Assembly (NCBI RefSeq): GCF_003352185.1
Contig: NZ_CP029608.1
Location: 1,612,001-1,676,000 of the forward strand
Origin: Pseudomonas kribbensis
Lineage (GTDB): Bacteria > Pseudomonadota > Gammaproteobacteria > Pseudomonadales > Pseudomonadaceae
Direction: 5' to 3'
DNA length: 64,000 nucleotides
How positions within the stretch are numbered: the first letter of the stretch is position 1; every line of letters begins with the position of its first letter. The notes under the pieces are model-generated. The model saw only the letters and a list, made by a program, of their open reading frames with translations, was not told the origin of the DNA and did no database searches. A program made the position numbers and the translations under genes. Below are positions 63,843 to 64,000 of this stretch, piece after piece.

Positions 63843-64000
63843 ATGTTTGTCCTTTCGAAAAAATCCGCGCTCGCGGCGGCGTCCACGAGCCTGTTCGTTC
63901 TGCTGTGGAGCAGCGGGGCGATCTTCTCCAAATGGGGGCTGGCCCACGCTTCGCCCTTTGCCTTTCTGCTGATCCGTTTTGTGATTGCCCTGTGCGGGCT
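63843..64000 (+). CDS. DMT (EamA) family transporter, 5' part
   Basis: The first 52 codons of a drug/metabolite transporter: STSLFVLLWSSGAIFSKWGL in the first membrane helix, then FAFLLIRFVIALCG in the second, as in EamA proteins. The gene runs off the window. Start ATG at 63843. The 102-nt gap before it contains CTGAATTTCAG but no clear regulatory RNA. Confidence 0.8.
   Translation, partial: MFVLSKKSALAAASTSLFVLLWSSGAIFSKWGLAHASPFAFLLIRFVIALCG

Noticed and set aside
1..64000. CRISPR arrays, rRNA genes, insertion sequences and prophage genes
   Set aside because: No regularly spaced repeats, transposase or integrase motifs, or rRNA signatures were found on either strand.

Overview
The window is a GC-rich bacterial chromosome segment, about 60% G+C by eye, from a fluorescent pseudomonad; Pseudomonas fluorescens group is the best fit. 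The evidence is the gene content and order: ung, the tctCBA/opdH/tctDE citrate cluster, nadB next to algU-mucA-mucB-mucD, and dapA-bamC-purC followed by tRNA-Ser. Short palindromic intergenic repeats of the type common in P. fluorescens genomes agree with this. I see no prophage, insertion sequence, CRISPR array or rRNA operon. Almost everything is chromosomal core or conserved accessory material.

Layout. 1-2.6 kb: a Tyr-rich lipoprotein, an enoyl-CoA hydratase-family hydrolase and ung. 2.6-10.3 kb: a tricarboxylate uptake locus (AbrB-like permease, tctA, tctB, tctC, opdH-type porin) divergent from its two-component system tctD-tctE. 10.3-12.9 kb: HDOD protein, ygfZ, sdhE, ygfX. 12.9-18.9 kb: nadB, then the envelope-stress sigma operon algU-mucA-mucB and mucD, without mucC. 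19-26.7 kb: BepA-type protease, TusA-like protein, AI-2E family permease, bcp, gcvR, dapA, bamC, a metallo-beta-lactamase-fold protein and purC. 26.8-28.2 kb: tRNA-Ser(CGA), ppk2 and a DUF1508 gene. 28.4-32.6 kb: a translationally coupled envelope glycosylation operon (GtrB-like glycosyltransferase, methyltransferase, GtrA-like flippase, large polytopic membrane protein). 32.7-37.6 kb: two LysR regulators, LtrA-like protein, CHMI isomerase and a CynX-like MFS. 37.6-41.1 kb: eptA-type lipid A phosphoethanolamine transferase, RNase D and ycgL. 41.2-52 kb: mostly housekeeping and hypothetical genes, including a D-2-hydroxyacid dehydrogenase, nitroreductase, ycgN, a degenerate M1-like protein, an RNA methyltransferase, an HNH protein and oligopeptidase B. 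52-56.7 kb: LysR, MFS and pxpABC (5-oxoprolinase). 56.8-58.8 kb: a MoxR ATPase and VWA pair. 59-62.6 kb: DUF2442, DUF748, cysK and lpxO. 62.6-63.5 kb: a lower-GC pair made of a GNAT-like protein and a 59-residue peptide. The right edge cuts a DMT-family transporter.

How it fits together. Several loci concern the cell envelope: algU/muc, bamC, BepA, the Gtr-like operon, eptA and lpxO. Two of them, the Gtr-like operon and eptA, share a TTTTTCAC core at almost the same distance (about 100 nt) from their start codons. This resembles the operator of the ColR response regulator and suggests that envelope glycosylation and lipid A charge modification may be co-regulated. The least explained parts are the four-gene glycosylation operon, the GNAT plus small-peptide island, and the M1-like protein that has lost its zinc ligands.
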